Assembly (NCBI GenBank): GCA_022496185.1 | Contig: WTXG01000036.1 | Coordinates: 1-64,000 of the forward strand | Length of the DNA stretch: 64,000 nt | Direction of reading: 5' to 3' | Source: Multifurca ochricompacta | Lineage: Eukaryota > Basidiomycota > Agaricomycetes > Russulales > Russulaceae | Shown: positions 1-10,132 of the stretch, piece after piece | Numbering within the stretch: the stretch's first letter is position 1 | Layout: the number at the start of each line of letters is the position of its first letter | The notes under the pieces: model-generated | What the model was told of the DNA's origin: nothing | The model's database searches: none | What the model saw: the letters and a program-made list of their open reading frames with translations, nothing else | Position numbers and translations under genes: made by a program

Positions 1-462
1 TCCCTATCAGAAGCCAGGCTTTATGCCATCCACTTTTGTATATTTGGGCCCACTTGACTCCATGATCCTTATCTCATAGATGCCTGCTGAATTATGTATA
101 TAAGTCTGCTGTAACTACATTGTAGACTTCAGACTTGACTTATTGAATACATTGGTGTTTGTCTTCTGGACAGTCCCCTTTGAACCTCAATCTAGTTGTC
201 TCAGCACTTTTGGTGCCTTCTGCTTAACATTGTCTTAGGGAACAGCCCCTTTGACTTTGACTCATCCCTTTTACTCAAAGAGGTCCTATTGACTTCTTAT
301 CTGAAACCCACAAAACCAAAGCTGTCACACAAGTTGTGCAGAATGTCCCACACCAGATGTAACAGGGAGGCTGTTGATAATTGGACCATGGAGCAGTTGG
401 AGTGGCTCAATGATAGGATTACAGCTGGAAGGCAGACAACAGATGAAGGTCTGTGGGACACA
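1..462 (+). mobile_element. Ty3/gypsy retrotransposon remnant: LTR 3' part and start of gag
   Basis: The first ~230 bases look like the 3' part of an LTR, with a TATA-like tract (TGTATATAAG) near 95. They are followed by a gag reading frame whose likely start is the ATG at 343. The frame is open to 462, where a solo LTR interrupts it. If that insertion is removed, the frame runs on without a break into the W-x-x-F gag segment from about 986. The stretch is CpG-poor, so it is an old copy. The rest of the element (pol, second LTR) is not in the window. Confidence 0.65.
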
Positions 463-1318
463 TGTTGAACACTGAATGTGTTCGGTGATGCTTCAGGCAT
501 CAGGAGATTAGATTAGCTACTTTGTGGATTAGATTAGATTCCGGAGTTTCAGACTTTTACTATATCTTTATTACTTTCTTTCTCACAATCCGCAGTAGCT
601 GACTGATGTACCTTAGTAATGATGTACAAGCATGTGATTCCTTACTGGCCAATGGCCTTAGTCCCTCTTGTTTATTGTTTGGACTTTGTCCAGCACTTGT
701 GGACTTATTCCCAGTGCACAGACCATCCCTTGAAGAGTATATAAGGGTGTCTGTTTCATCTCTTACACTTCAGAGTTCTCTTCACCTCTGAAGTGTAAGT
801 CCCAGTCTCTCTTACTTACTACCTTACCTTTGACTAACCATCTCCTGTAGATAACTTGTCTTTCTAGGTGTGTAGTATAGTATAACAGAGTTCTCTTCAC
901 CTCTGAAGTATAACTTGTCTTTCTAGCCTAACATGCTAACAACACACAGTCAGTATGCTGTGCCTCATGCCTGTTCGACAACACAGTGGCACAGTGGTTT
1001 AAAGATGCCTTTACAGATGGGCAAGCCAAGCAGAAGGCTGCCAGAGGGTTGAAAACCCTGAAAATGGAAAGGGGGGATCTGAATGGCTATGTAGCCAAGT
1101 TTTGCAATCTTGTGAAGAGAGCAAGGTATGATGTCAAAGAAGAGGCTATGCTTGACCTCTTCTCCCAGGGATTGCCTAATCCCCTGGTCAAAAATATCAT
1201 CCAATTTCATCACCCTGAAACATGGAGTCAGTGGACCAATGCTGCTAGGAGGCAGCAACAGGATTATCTGGATTTCCAGACATGCTTCAGCATAGACATA
1301 AAGAAGGGCAGGACTTGA
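343..1318 (+). pseudogene. gypsy gag fragment split by a solo LTR
   Basis: Two coding blocks, 343-462 and 981-1315, join in frame across the solo LTR at 463-980 and read ...GLWDT|VAQWFKDAF.... The second block carries the retrotransposon gag hallmarks: W-F-x-x-A-F, a KMERGDLNGYVAKF segment and an LFSQGLPNPLV segment. The frame stops at 1316-1318, and an inverted LTR begins at 1332, so the C-terminal zinc knuckle and pol are missing. It cannot encode a working capsid protein. Confidence 0.75.
463..980 (+). repeat. Solo LTR (TGTTGAACAC...CTGTTCGACA) with 5-bp TSD ACACA
   Basis: The 518-bp unit begins TG and ends CA. It is flanked on both sides by ACACA (458-462 and 981-985), a 5-bp target-site duplication typical of LTR-element integration. 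Related copies lie at 7326-7840 (same orientation) and 1332-1832 (inverted). No internal region accompanies it, so it is a solo LTR left by LTR-LTR recombination. It contains a TATATAAGGGTG promoter-like motif near 738. Confidence 0.85.
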
Positions 1319-1331
1319 GAACAGTGGAAGG

Positions 1332-1832
1332 TGTGGAACAGGCATGTGCGCAGCATACTGACTCTGGGTGTTTGCGGGTTAGGCTAAATGACAAGTTAGA
1401 CTTCAGAGGTGAAGAAAACTCTGTTACTATACTACTGACCTAAACGACAAGTTAGCTATAGAGAGCGGTTAGTCAAAGGTATAAGTAGGAAGTAATGTAG
1501 AAGGGACTTACACTTCAGAGGTGAAGAAAACTCTGAAGTGTAGAGGATGAAACAGACACCCTTATATACTATCTAAGGGATGGTCTGTGCACTGGGAATA
1601 AGTCCACAAGTGCCAGACAAAGTCCAAACAATAAACATGAGGGAGAAAGGCCATTGGCCACTACAGAAATCACATGCTACATGGTGTATCAGTCAGCTAC
1701 TGCGGAATGTGAGAAAGAAAGTAATAATGATAGTGTAAAAGTCCGAAACTCCGGTATCTAATCTTATCTACAAAGTAGCTAATCTAATCACCTGATGCCT
1801 GAAGCATCACCGAACATCTTCTGTGTTCAACA
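1332..1832 (-). repeat. Inverted copy of the same LTR family, no TSD
   Basis: The sequence runs from TGTGGAACAGG to GTGTTCAACA and is the reverse complement of the LTR family seen at 463-980 and 7326-7840. The five flanking bases differ (GAAGG on the left, CACCA on the right), so a clean insertion is not supported. It truncates the gypsy gag on its left. A rearranged or recombined LTR is the simplest reading. Confidence 0.7.
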
Positions 1833-2136
1833 CACCAGCACTAGAGGAAGGGCTCTATACCCTTTGTCTCTAGTGGAACTTGCGGTTGGCTCCTCCATGA
1901 CATGACTCCCCATCTATTTACACAATGTCCCCCTGATGTGGGCTTAGGACTTGTTGTAGATGGCATTAGACAGCTTACTATACTACTTAGAAGTCACACA
2001 TCAGAGGCAGGACTTCTTTAAGTTCTGAAGCATAGCACCACAGAATGGATGGGCCCTCTTAAATGAGACCTGGACAACTGGTTCTAATTGCTCCTTGGAA
2101 CCAGGATCAAACCTTTTTTTTAAAAATCATCTCAAA
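1833..2136 (+). other. Copia 5' leader region with half-tRNA PBS-like site
   Basis: This stretch has no gene. ATGGGCCCT near 2048-2056 matches the core of the initiator-Met half-tRNA primer-binding site used by many copia elements; the clean version GGTTATGGGCCC is at 11738. The copia internal region therefore probably starts near 2045. The matching 5' LTR cannot be recognised and seems decayed or lost. Confidence 0.45.
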
Positions 2137-3178
2137 ATGTCTGCCATTGTCTTTCCTCCCACCTTCAAATTTGACAAGCTCAACAGCTCCAACTGGCAGC
2201 AATGGTTGGTGTCCTTCACTGCCTTGCTGAGGATCAATGGGATGAAGAGGCACATTACTCATGATGCCCCTGAATTCCTGAATCCACTGAAGCCTGAGGA
2301 TGGAGAAAAGGACAATGAGTATGCTAAATGCTTCACACTTTGGTCAGAGCCAATGTACATGGAATGGAACAGAGTGGAGGAGGTCCTCATGGGAGTTCTG
2401 GTGATGGTAACATCACCAGAAACATACTCCTAAATTGCCTCTGACAGAACTTATCCTTCTGTCAATGCTAAGTATGAGCATTTGGAATCGCTCTATGGCT
2501 CAGTAGGTAGCATGGCCACCTACAACTTGTGGTGCTCTGTGTCTTCCTTCTGCTTGGAGGAAGGCAAGCAATTCAGACCCCAGTTGCAGTGTGTGTTGGA
2601 TGTGAGGAGCACTCTTAAAGAGAATGGGATGGAGATCTCAGATCTCCAGATGAGCTTTATTTTGCTCCAATCCCTGCCTCCATCCTACAATGCCATTGCT
2701 GGCTCCATCCTGGCATCAGGAGCTCCTGACCGTCTTTCCCCTCAGGACCTTGTACAAAGGTTCCTAAATGAGGAAAGCCGACTAGCTGGCCCCACAGGAA
2801 GTGGTGTTGGGGCTGCCCTTAACAAGGCAGCCCACATCAACAAAAATAAAAATAAGAAACAATCAAATTTCACACCACAACCTGCAGGTGCATCATCGTC
2901 CAATGATGTCACTTGCTTCTATTGCCAGAAGCCGGGCCACAAGGCTAATGAATGTCAGCAAAGGAAACAGGACAGAGCCAATGCTGATGCAGGCAAAAAG
3001 GGCAACAAGAGGAAGGGGCAAGGCCCCAGTGTACAAACAAACTCCACACAAGTAGCTACTGTAGTTAATGGTAGCAGCAGAATACAGGAGGTGCATGAGA
3101 CACCTCACATTTCACTTTATACTTTAACCGTCAATATGCAAGAAGTCAATGATGGCAGCAACCCTTGGATGATGGATA

Positions 3179-3400
3179 TGTTGACACAAGTGTAGTGCCA
3201 CATGATGCAACTCTCACATGACCTTGGTATATAAGGTTATGCTCCATGTAGAACCCAGGCCATGTAGCTCAGTGGTTAGAGTGCCAGACCCAGATTGTCC
3301 AGAGGTCTTGGGTTCAATCCCCAATGTGGCCATTCCTTTTCTAGAGTGTGGGTTAGGGTCTTACTTAAGGTCCCTTTGCTGGAGTGCGTGTGGGCCAACA
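3179..3400 (+). repeat. TRIM 5' LTR
   Basis: 222 bp, TG...CA. It differs from the 3' LTR only at six dinucleotide positions that read CA, TG or CG. It contains a TATA-like motif at 3228 and a tRNA-like unit at 3258-3332. Confidence 0.8.
3258..3332 (+). ncRNA. tRNA-like sequence (A and B boxes) inside the TRIM 5' LTR
   Basis: The acceptor strands GGCCATG and TGTGGCC pair over seven positions with G-U wobbles. The D arm carries an A-box-like TAGCTCAGTGGTTAGAG. The T arm TTGGG/CCCAA is perfect and holds a B-box-like GGTTCAATCCC. The anticodon arm does not fold canonically and lacks a clear U33, so this is a tRNA-derived Pol III promoter unit, not a working tRNA. Confidence 0.65.
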
Positions 3401-3479
3401 TGGTAGCAGCACGTCATCTACTCTGTGCCTTTGACCCCCTAGAAAGGAAATTGGGAGAGTTTGCATGTGTGTGGGGGTG

Positions 3480-3701
3480 TGTTGACACAAGTGTAGTGCT
3501 GCATGATGCAACTCTCACATGACCTTGGTATATAAGGTTATGCTCCATGTAGAACCCAGGCTGTGTAGCTCAGTGGTTAGAGCGCCAGACCTGGATTGTC
3601 CAGAGGTCTTGGGTTCAATCCCCAATGTGGCCATTCCTTTTCTAGAGCATGGGTTAGGGTCTTACTTAAGGTCCCTTTGCCAGAGTGCGTGTGGGCCAAC
3701 A
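3480..3701 (+). repeat. TRIM 3' LTR
   Basis: 222 bp, TG...CA, the same length as the 5' LTR, preceded by a G-rich tract (GTGTGGGGGTG). It is followed by the GGATA target duplication at 3702. Confidence 0.8.
3559..3633 (+). ncRNA. tRNA-like sequence inside the TRIM 3' LTR
   Basis: Same layout as the copy at 3258-3332. Here the D stem is perfect (GCTC/GAGC) because one CpG is kept. A box and B box are intact and the anticodon arm is non-canonical. Confidence 0.65.
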
Positions 3702-6700
3702 GGATAGTGGAGCCACCACACACTTTACACCATATTTAGAAGATTTTTCTGAATATCTCCTACATATGGGACATCAGGTGACAATTGGTGATGGCTCCAT
3801 AGTCCAAGTCGAAGGGACAGGCAAAGTGATATTAAAAACTCGTAACAACTATGAGTTAGAGTTAAACAATGTCTATTATATGCCTGGCAGTGAAAGAATA
3901 CTGTCAACTAGCTGCATCACTGACAAAGGCAGATCAGTGGAGTTCACTCCATCTGAGGTGAAGATAAAGTACAATAATGCTATCATAGCAGAAGGTGTCA
4001 AGGCTATGGGACTCTATTGGGTCTTTGGGAAAACTATGCAAAATTTGAACACTGCTTCCCACAAATCTGCATCAAGTAGCCTTGAAACCTGGCATTTGCA
4101 CATGGGTCATATGTTGAAAGAGGCCCTCAAAAGACATGCTCCTAAGGCTGTAAAAGGCCTTAGTATTGATAATAGCCAAGTGGAAGACAAGCCATGTTAT
4201 GGTTGTGAAATGGGAAAGTCACACCATCTTCCATTCCCTCCCTCTCAAAAGAGAGCTTCAGCACCCTTGGAAGTCATTCATAGTGACCTAGTTGGTCCAC
4301 TACAATGTACTTCAATTCAAGGAAACCTATACTTCACCACCTTCATAGATGACTTTAGCAGGACAGCTCTAATCATAGCTATGAAGGCTAAAAGTGATTT
4401 TACATCAGTTTTCTGTAATATTAAGGCATTCTTGGAAAATAAAACAGACAAGAAAATAAAGACCTTACACACAGACCAAGGTGGTGAGTTTGTCAATAGG
4501 GAGCTGAAGTCAATACTTGAGAAGGCTGGCATAGAGCATAAATTGACAATGCCATATTCCCCACAACAAAATGGAAGGGCTGAAAGGTTCAACAGAACCA
4601 TCATGGAAAAGGCCACAAGCATGCTGCATCATGCTGGTCTTTCCCTTGGTTTCTGGGAATGTGCAGTGCAAACAGCATGTCACATATACAACAGAATGCC
4701 CATCCATTCTAATAAGTGGAGGACACCACTTGAGCTTCTGGATGGGGACATTCCAGATGTCTCCTACTTTAAAATATTTGGCTGCTTAGCCTATTACACT
4801 GTCCCAGAGGATAAAAGACATAAACTGGACCACAAAGCCAGAGAGACAGTCTTTGTTGGGTATGCATCCCATTCTAAAGGATATCTTCTATGGGATATGC
4901 ATACTCGATCCTTTGTATTGTCAAGAGATGTGACATTTGATGAAGGATCCTTTCCATCCAACCTTGCAAAGGACAGCAAGGGAAAGCAAAAGGAAAAAGT
5001 TACACCTTTTGTGCTAGAAGTTGAGAGGCCTGTCCAGCCTCAACCAGCAATAGCTACAGTTCCTCAGGCTCCTGAAGATAAGGATGCTGAGGTTGAGGAA
5101 CAGGAGGTAGTGGAACCTCCTCAAATAAATCCTGAGCCTACCACACCCGAAAGAGATGTAGACACACATGATGTTACTATCTATCAGACACCTCCATCCC
5201 AAATTATGGAACCATCTGAACTCCCCCAGAGAACTTGTGCCAAGAGACAATCCAAGAAGAATGTTGGCAGACTTCCCCAACCAGTCTTTACTAGGGAAAG
5301 TCCACGCTCTCAGCAACATGATAGGGCTGTGCAGGAAGATGTAGATCTTGATACTGCCTGTCCCAAACGTTCACATTGCATGAATCCTAGATTTTATAAT
5401 GAGGATAATGCTGAGTTCATGCAAGGTTCTTCCAGACTTGGGCATATGGAGTTGCTAAATGCTGCAGGAGTCTCTTATAGAGACCCCCTGACTTTTCAGG
5501 AGGCGATGCAGTCTGACAATGCCAATGAATGGCTTGAGGCATGTAAATATGAGATTGATGCCTTAGATAAACTTAATGTGTGGTGCCTTGAGGATCTTCC
5601 AAAGGGAAGAAAGGCAGTCAAGTCAAAATGGGTTTTTAAGCTGAAACCAGATGGACGGTTTCATGCTAGGCTCATGGCAAAAGGTTTTACCCAAATAGAA
5701 GGGGTAGACTTCGACGAAACATTCTCTCCAGTCACCAGATTTGAATCACTTCAATTATTACTAGTGCTAGCTATGCTAGAGGATTGGGAAATCCACCAGA
5801 TGGATGTCAAATCGGCATTCCTTCATGGCAAACTGGATGAAGAAATTTATATGGAGCAACCAGCTGGTTTCATCGTTGCTGGTCAAGAGTCCAAAGTTTG
5901 TAGGCTACAAAAAGCATTATATGGCCTCAAACAAGCCTCCCGAGCATGGAATCTTCAATTACATGCAGTTCTCAGTGAACTGGGCTTTACTTGGACATAC
6001 TCTGATGCAGGAGTATATGTGTTTCATCTTAAGGAGGAGGATGATCCACTCTACATCATTCTCTATGTAGATGACATTACTATACTTGGATCTTCCAATG
6101 ATAAGATAATGTGGCTGAAGTCATCTCTATCTAATAGATATGAGATGACTGACTTGGGAGAAATTCAGTCATACCTTGGAGTTAACATCACCAGGGATCA
6201 TCCTAATAAGACGCTGGAGATTGACCAAGCAGCCTACGTTTTTTCTATCATTGAGAAGTTTGGGATGAGGGATTCCAACCGAGTATATACTCCTCTTCCC
6301 TCTGGTGCTGATGTACATCTGGTCAAGTTTGATGGCCAGGCATCTACTTCTGAGATAAAGAAGTATCAACAGTTGATGGGGTCTCTGCTTTGGGTGCAGA
6401 TTGGAAGTAGACCTGACATCAGTTTTGCTGTGGCGCGCCTTAGCCAATATGCTTCCAACCCCTCACAAGATCATATGCGACTTGCAAAATATGTCTTAAA
6501 ATATTTAAATAGTACAAAAGACTGCAAGTTGCAGTATTCTGGAGGGAATGGGGAGAGTGGCCTTCATGGCTTTGCAGATTCCTCATGGGGAGATCAAGAG
6601 GACTGCCACTCCACCTCAGGCTACATGTTTTTCTTAGCAAATGGTGCCATATCCTGGTGTTCCAGAAAGCAGAAAACAGTAGCACAGTCCACCACTGAAG

Positions 6701-7026
6701 CTGAATACATGAGTCTCTCTGAGGCTGCAAATCAGGCAGCATGGTATAGGACTTTTATGGAGGAATTAGGGTTTGAGGTAACCTCCCCTATACTACTCCA
6801 CTGTGACAATAAGGGTGCTGTAGATTTGGCATTAAACCCTGTCACAGGAAGGCAGTCAAAGCACATACCTATCAAGTACCATGCCATTAGGGAGTACATA
6901 GAATTGCACATAATTGACTTAGTGTGAACTCCCACTGGTGAGATGCTGGCAGATGGCTTTACGAAGTCTCTACCAAGAGCATCCTTTGAAATCATGGTCA
7001 ATGAACTAGGATTAGTGCTGGAATGA

Positions 7027-7325
7027 GAGAGCTGGAATTTGGAGACTTTGTATACCAGTCTCACTTTCCCACCATGCAACATGAGCACATTCTCAACCTC
7101 GAGAGTGACACAAGAGGTGTGTATACCAGAAGTAGGCATTCAAATATGTCAAGCATTCAGCTTGCATAAGCAAATCTACAACTCGTATGCAAAACTCACA
7201 AACCGTGCTCCTCATCAACTCGTTCTCAACCTTGTTGGCTGGCAATATGCTCATTTAATTGTAATGACAGTGTGCTCATTCAACTCATTTCCCATCCATG
7301 ACCAGATGCCTTCAGCATGGAGGGA
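7027..7325 (+). other. Copia 3' untranslated region
   Basis: No gene. This sequence lies between the copia C-terminus and an LTR. It ends in a short purine-rich tract (GGAGGGA) directly before the TG of the LTR, which could serve as a polypurine tract. Confidence 0.4.
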
Positions 7326-7840
7326 TGTTGAACACAGGACATGTTTGGTGATGCTTCAGGCATCAGGAGATTAGATTAGCTACTTTGTGGATTAGATTAG
7401 ATATCAGAGTTTCGGACTATTTACAATATCATTATTACCTTCTTTCTCACATTCCACAGTAGCTGACTGATGTACCTTTGTAATGATGTACAAGCATGTG
7501 ATTCCTTACTGGCCAATGGCCTTATTCCCTCTTGTTTATTGTTTGGACTTTGTCCGGCACTTGTGGCTTATTCCCAGTGTGCACAGACCATCCCTTGGGA
7601 TATATAAGGGTGTCTGTTTTGTCCTCTACACTTCAGAGTTTTCTTCATCTCTGAAGTGTAAGTCCCCTTTACTCTACTTACTACTTTACCTTTGACTAAC
7701 TATCTCTTGTAGATAACTTGTCCTTCTAGGTGTGTAGTATAGTAATATAGAGTTTTCTTCTCTCTGAAGTATAACTTGTCCTTCTAGCCTAAACCACTAA
7801 CACCTACAGTCAGTATGCTGCACCTCATGCCTGTTCAACA
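7326..7840 (+). repeat. LTR of the TGTTGAACAC family, candidate 3' LTR of the copia element
   Basis: It starts TGTTGAACAC and ends CTGTTCAACA, about 515 bp, and resembles the solo LTR at 463-980. The flanks (AGGGA and TGGGT) do not match, so it has no TSD of its own. It may be the copia 3' LTR or a solo LTR with a lost duplication. On its right it directly abuts a hAT-like repeat fragment. Confidence 0.7.
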
Positions 7841-8262
7841 TGGGTAACCTGGGTATCAAAACAAATATCCAGGGGTTACCCCTGCCAATCACTATGCATT
7901 TGTCAATTATTTTTGCATTCTATGCAGTTATCTGACAGGCTTTTCATCAATGTTCTATAACATCTATCTAATCATCTTTGTATATTGGGGTGGATTTTAG
8001 TTGCACTTGTATAAAATTGAAACCAGAATAATAAAACAACAAAAGAATAATGAATTATCTTAATCTTATGAATATAAAACAGGAATCTTTGAAGGATCCT
8101 GAGTAGCCACAAATGAACATGTTGTGTATCTCCTTGACTGGGATGGCCCAGGCCAGTTATCCAAAATGCACAATGCAAGCAAAGAACTTGCATGCATTTA
8201 CACAGGTAACCCCCAGGTGACCTGCAGGTAACCTGCAGGTTACCCATACCCATAGTGTAACG
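7841..8262 (+). repeat. Truncated copy of the hAT-like repeat family
   Basis: The sequence aligns in the same orientation with the right part of the element ending at 14576 (compare 14109-14500). It holds an internal terminus-like CCCCTGCCAATCACTA at about 7878-7893 and a GGGTAACC/GGTTACCC-rich end. Its left part is lost at the LTR junction (7840) and its right end stops near 8262, with no TSD. Confidence 0.6.
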
Positions 8263-8711
8263 GGTGAAGCTCCATGTACACTTAGTAACAAAGAAGGGCA
8301 AAAGAAGGTGACCTAAGTCATTGGGCATACCACGGAGGCAAACGTCATGCATTAAGTAATGACCAGGAACTGTGTCACCCACTGTGGCTTATTCAGCCAT
8401 GATGATGGCATTCTGAAACTGGAAGAAACTGCAGCCCCAAGAGGACAAGATGGGGACTACAGGCTGTTACAGGGGGTCTTATATACATTTCTCAGTGTAA
8501 CAAGGTAAGCAGTAGGTGTAAGCAAGAATCAGCAAGTATCAGTCAGCTGTATTGCTGACTGAGCCTTATCTCTGTGATTCATAAGCTGCTTTACTCTGCT
8601 GACTGATCATACTCTCACATTATGACGTCATGATGATGTCACTGTGGAGTAGATAACTGATATGTAGTCTAGCCCTTTGGTCTGGAACACATCTATCTAC
8701 TGATACATGTG
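8263..8711. other. Intergenic, CpG-poor, no gene recognised
   Basis: There are no convincing coding frames. TGTAAC occurs at the left junction and again near 8496 (TGTAACAAGG), and a TATATA motif lies near 8480, so a decayed LTR is possible but not established. Confidence 0.35.
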
Positions 8712-8719
8712 ATTCTGTG

Positions 8720-10124
8720 TAGTGATTGGCAGGGGTAACCCTGGGGTATCCTCATTGGTACCCGTACCCGTACCCGTACCTGTCACTATGGGTATGGGTC
8801 ACCCGTGAAAAGCATGCAAGTTCTTTACTTGCATGCACATTTCGGATACCCGGCCTGGGCCTTCCCGGACCAAGAAGATACACAACACGTTCATTTGTGG
8901 CTGCTTAAGATCCCTCAATGACTCTTATTTTATGTTCAGAAGATTAAGATAATTCATTATTCCATTTTTATTTTATTATTCTGCTTTCAATTTTATACAA
9001 GCACAACTAAAATACAGTATACAGAGATGATTAGATAGGATGTTATAGAACATTGATGAAAAGCCTGTCAGATAACCACACAGAATGCAAAATAATTTGA
9101 TGAACACATAGAAATTTGCAGGGGTAACCCCTGGATAATTGTTTTGATACCTGGGTTACCCATAAAATGAAACGCGTGCAAGTTCTTTACTTGCATCGCG
9201 CATTTCGGACATCTGGCCCGGGACATCCCGGTCAAGGAGATACGCACTTGGACACAACGTTCATTTATGGCTACTCAAGATCCCTCAAAGATTCCTATTT
9301 TATGTTCATAAGATTAAGATAATTTATTATTCCATTTTTATTTTATTATTCTGGTTTCAATTTTATACGAGCGTGACTGTTCTTTGCGTTTCTGCGCATT
9401 TCGGATAAATGGCCCGGGCCATCCCGGTCAAGGAGATAAGCATTTGGACACAAGCGTTCATTTATGGCTACTCAAGATCCCTCAAATATTGTTGGTTTAT
9501 GTTCAGAAGATTAAAAGGATCCTTTATTTACATTATTATTTTATTATTCTGGTTTCATTTCATACAAGCGCGACTGTCCTGGTGCGTTTAAGTCAACCTT
9601 CCTTAATAGGAAGGAGGTCAGACCACCATGCGATGCAATGTAGTCGCTGCCCCATGCAGCTTGTAGATACACGCGGGCCTTGTTTCAGCAAACTAATTTG
9701 ATAATTAGATTACAATACAGTCTAAAGTAGTCTAGAGTGTATTTTAGATAGTGCCAGACTGGCAGAATTGGTCGCGCGTTAATAAAACAGATGTATCATG
9801 GTTTTCAAGAAAGTGGATCACTGATAAGGATTTTATTTTACATCGCACTGTTAATCTGCTTTGATATTTTGTATGATAATACTAGAACATATTTAACACA
9901 ACCCTGTAGCATACATCAGATGAGATCTTGTATTTTTGTGGCTGCAGATGTGTTTTATCTCGGAAATTCTACTGATCTTGTCAATGCATAATCGGTGCCT
10001 ATACCTGCCAAACCTGCCGCGCGGGTACGGGTTTCCACGGGTTGGGAGCCATATACCCATACCCGTACCCAGCAAAACCCGTGGCGCTTACCCGCGTGGG
10101 TATGAAACCCTTTGACAATCACTA
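8720..10124 (+). mobile_element. hAT-like non-autonomous element, copy L (TSD ATTCTGTG)
   Basis: The 1405-bp element starts TAGTGATTGGCAGGGG and ends in TTGACAATCACTA, giving terminal inverted repeats. It is flanked by a perfect 8-bp duplication ATTCTGTG (8712-8719 and 10125-10132). An 8-bp TSD with TAG...CTA ends points to the hAT superfamily. No transposase is encoded. Near the ends are hexamer tracts of TACCCG type (8760-8785 and 10055-10075). Inside, a ~200-bp unit is present three times as direct copies (cores near 8891, 9261 and 9457). The sequence keeps many CpGs, unlike its surroundings. Confidence 0.8.
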
Positions 10125-10132
10125 ATTCTGTG

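Larger units (their letters stand above)
3179..3701 (+). mobile_element. TRIM-like miniature LTR element with tRNA-like units in both LTRs
   Basis: A 523-bp insertion has two direct 222-bp terminal repeats (3179-3400 and 3480-3701), each starting TGTTGACAC and ending GGCCAACA. A 79-bp internal segment separates them. The insertion is flanked by a 5-bp duplication GGATA (3174-3178 and 3702-3706). The internal segment begins TGGTAGCAGCACG, like a primer-binding site for the 3' end of initiator tRNA-Met, and ends in a G-rich tract before the second repeat, like a polypurine tract. There is no coding capacity. Each repeat holds a TATA-like motif (3228-3236 and 3529-3537) followed by a tRNA-like sequence. 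These features fit a terminal-repeat retrotransposon in miniature (TRIM). A head-to-tail tRNA-derived SINE dimer is the alternative, but the TG...CA ends, spacer and TSD favour TRIM. Confidence 0.8.
2137..7026 (+). pseudogene. Ty1/copia gag-pol, inactivated, interrupted by a TRIM-like insertion
   Basis: Gag begins at the ATG at 2137 and carries a CCHC zinc knuckle (CFYCQKPGHKANEC, about 2920-2960). Pol follows in order: protease DSG (rebuilt only across the insertion at 3179-3701), GAG-pre-integrase H-x-x-x-G-H near 4095, integrase core (HSDLVGPL, LHTDQGGE, PQQNGRAERFN; about 4270-4600), reverse transcriptase (QMDVKSAFLHG, ILYVDDITILG; about 5600-6330) and RNase H (STTEAEYMSL; about 6560-6910). 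Three lesions disable it: in-frame TAA at 2431, the TRIM insertion, and in-frame TGA at 6925. After that TGA the frame stays open to 7024 and gives the conserved C-terminal GEMLADGFTKSL. Both stops fit C-to-T change from CAA and CGA. The open part from 3685 to 6927 still encodes 1080 residues. Confidence 0.92.

Noticed and set aside
3258..3332. A functional tRNA gene
   Set aside because: The anticodon arm does not fold normally and lacks U33, and the sequence lies inside a repeated LTR. It is only tRNA-like.
8755..8790. Telomere-like or CRISPR-like repeats (TACCCG, GGGTAC, GGGTAACC)
   Set aside because: They are short tandem hexamers tied to the ends of the hAT-like family. There are no spacers, and the motif is not the TTAGGG telomere repeat.
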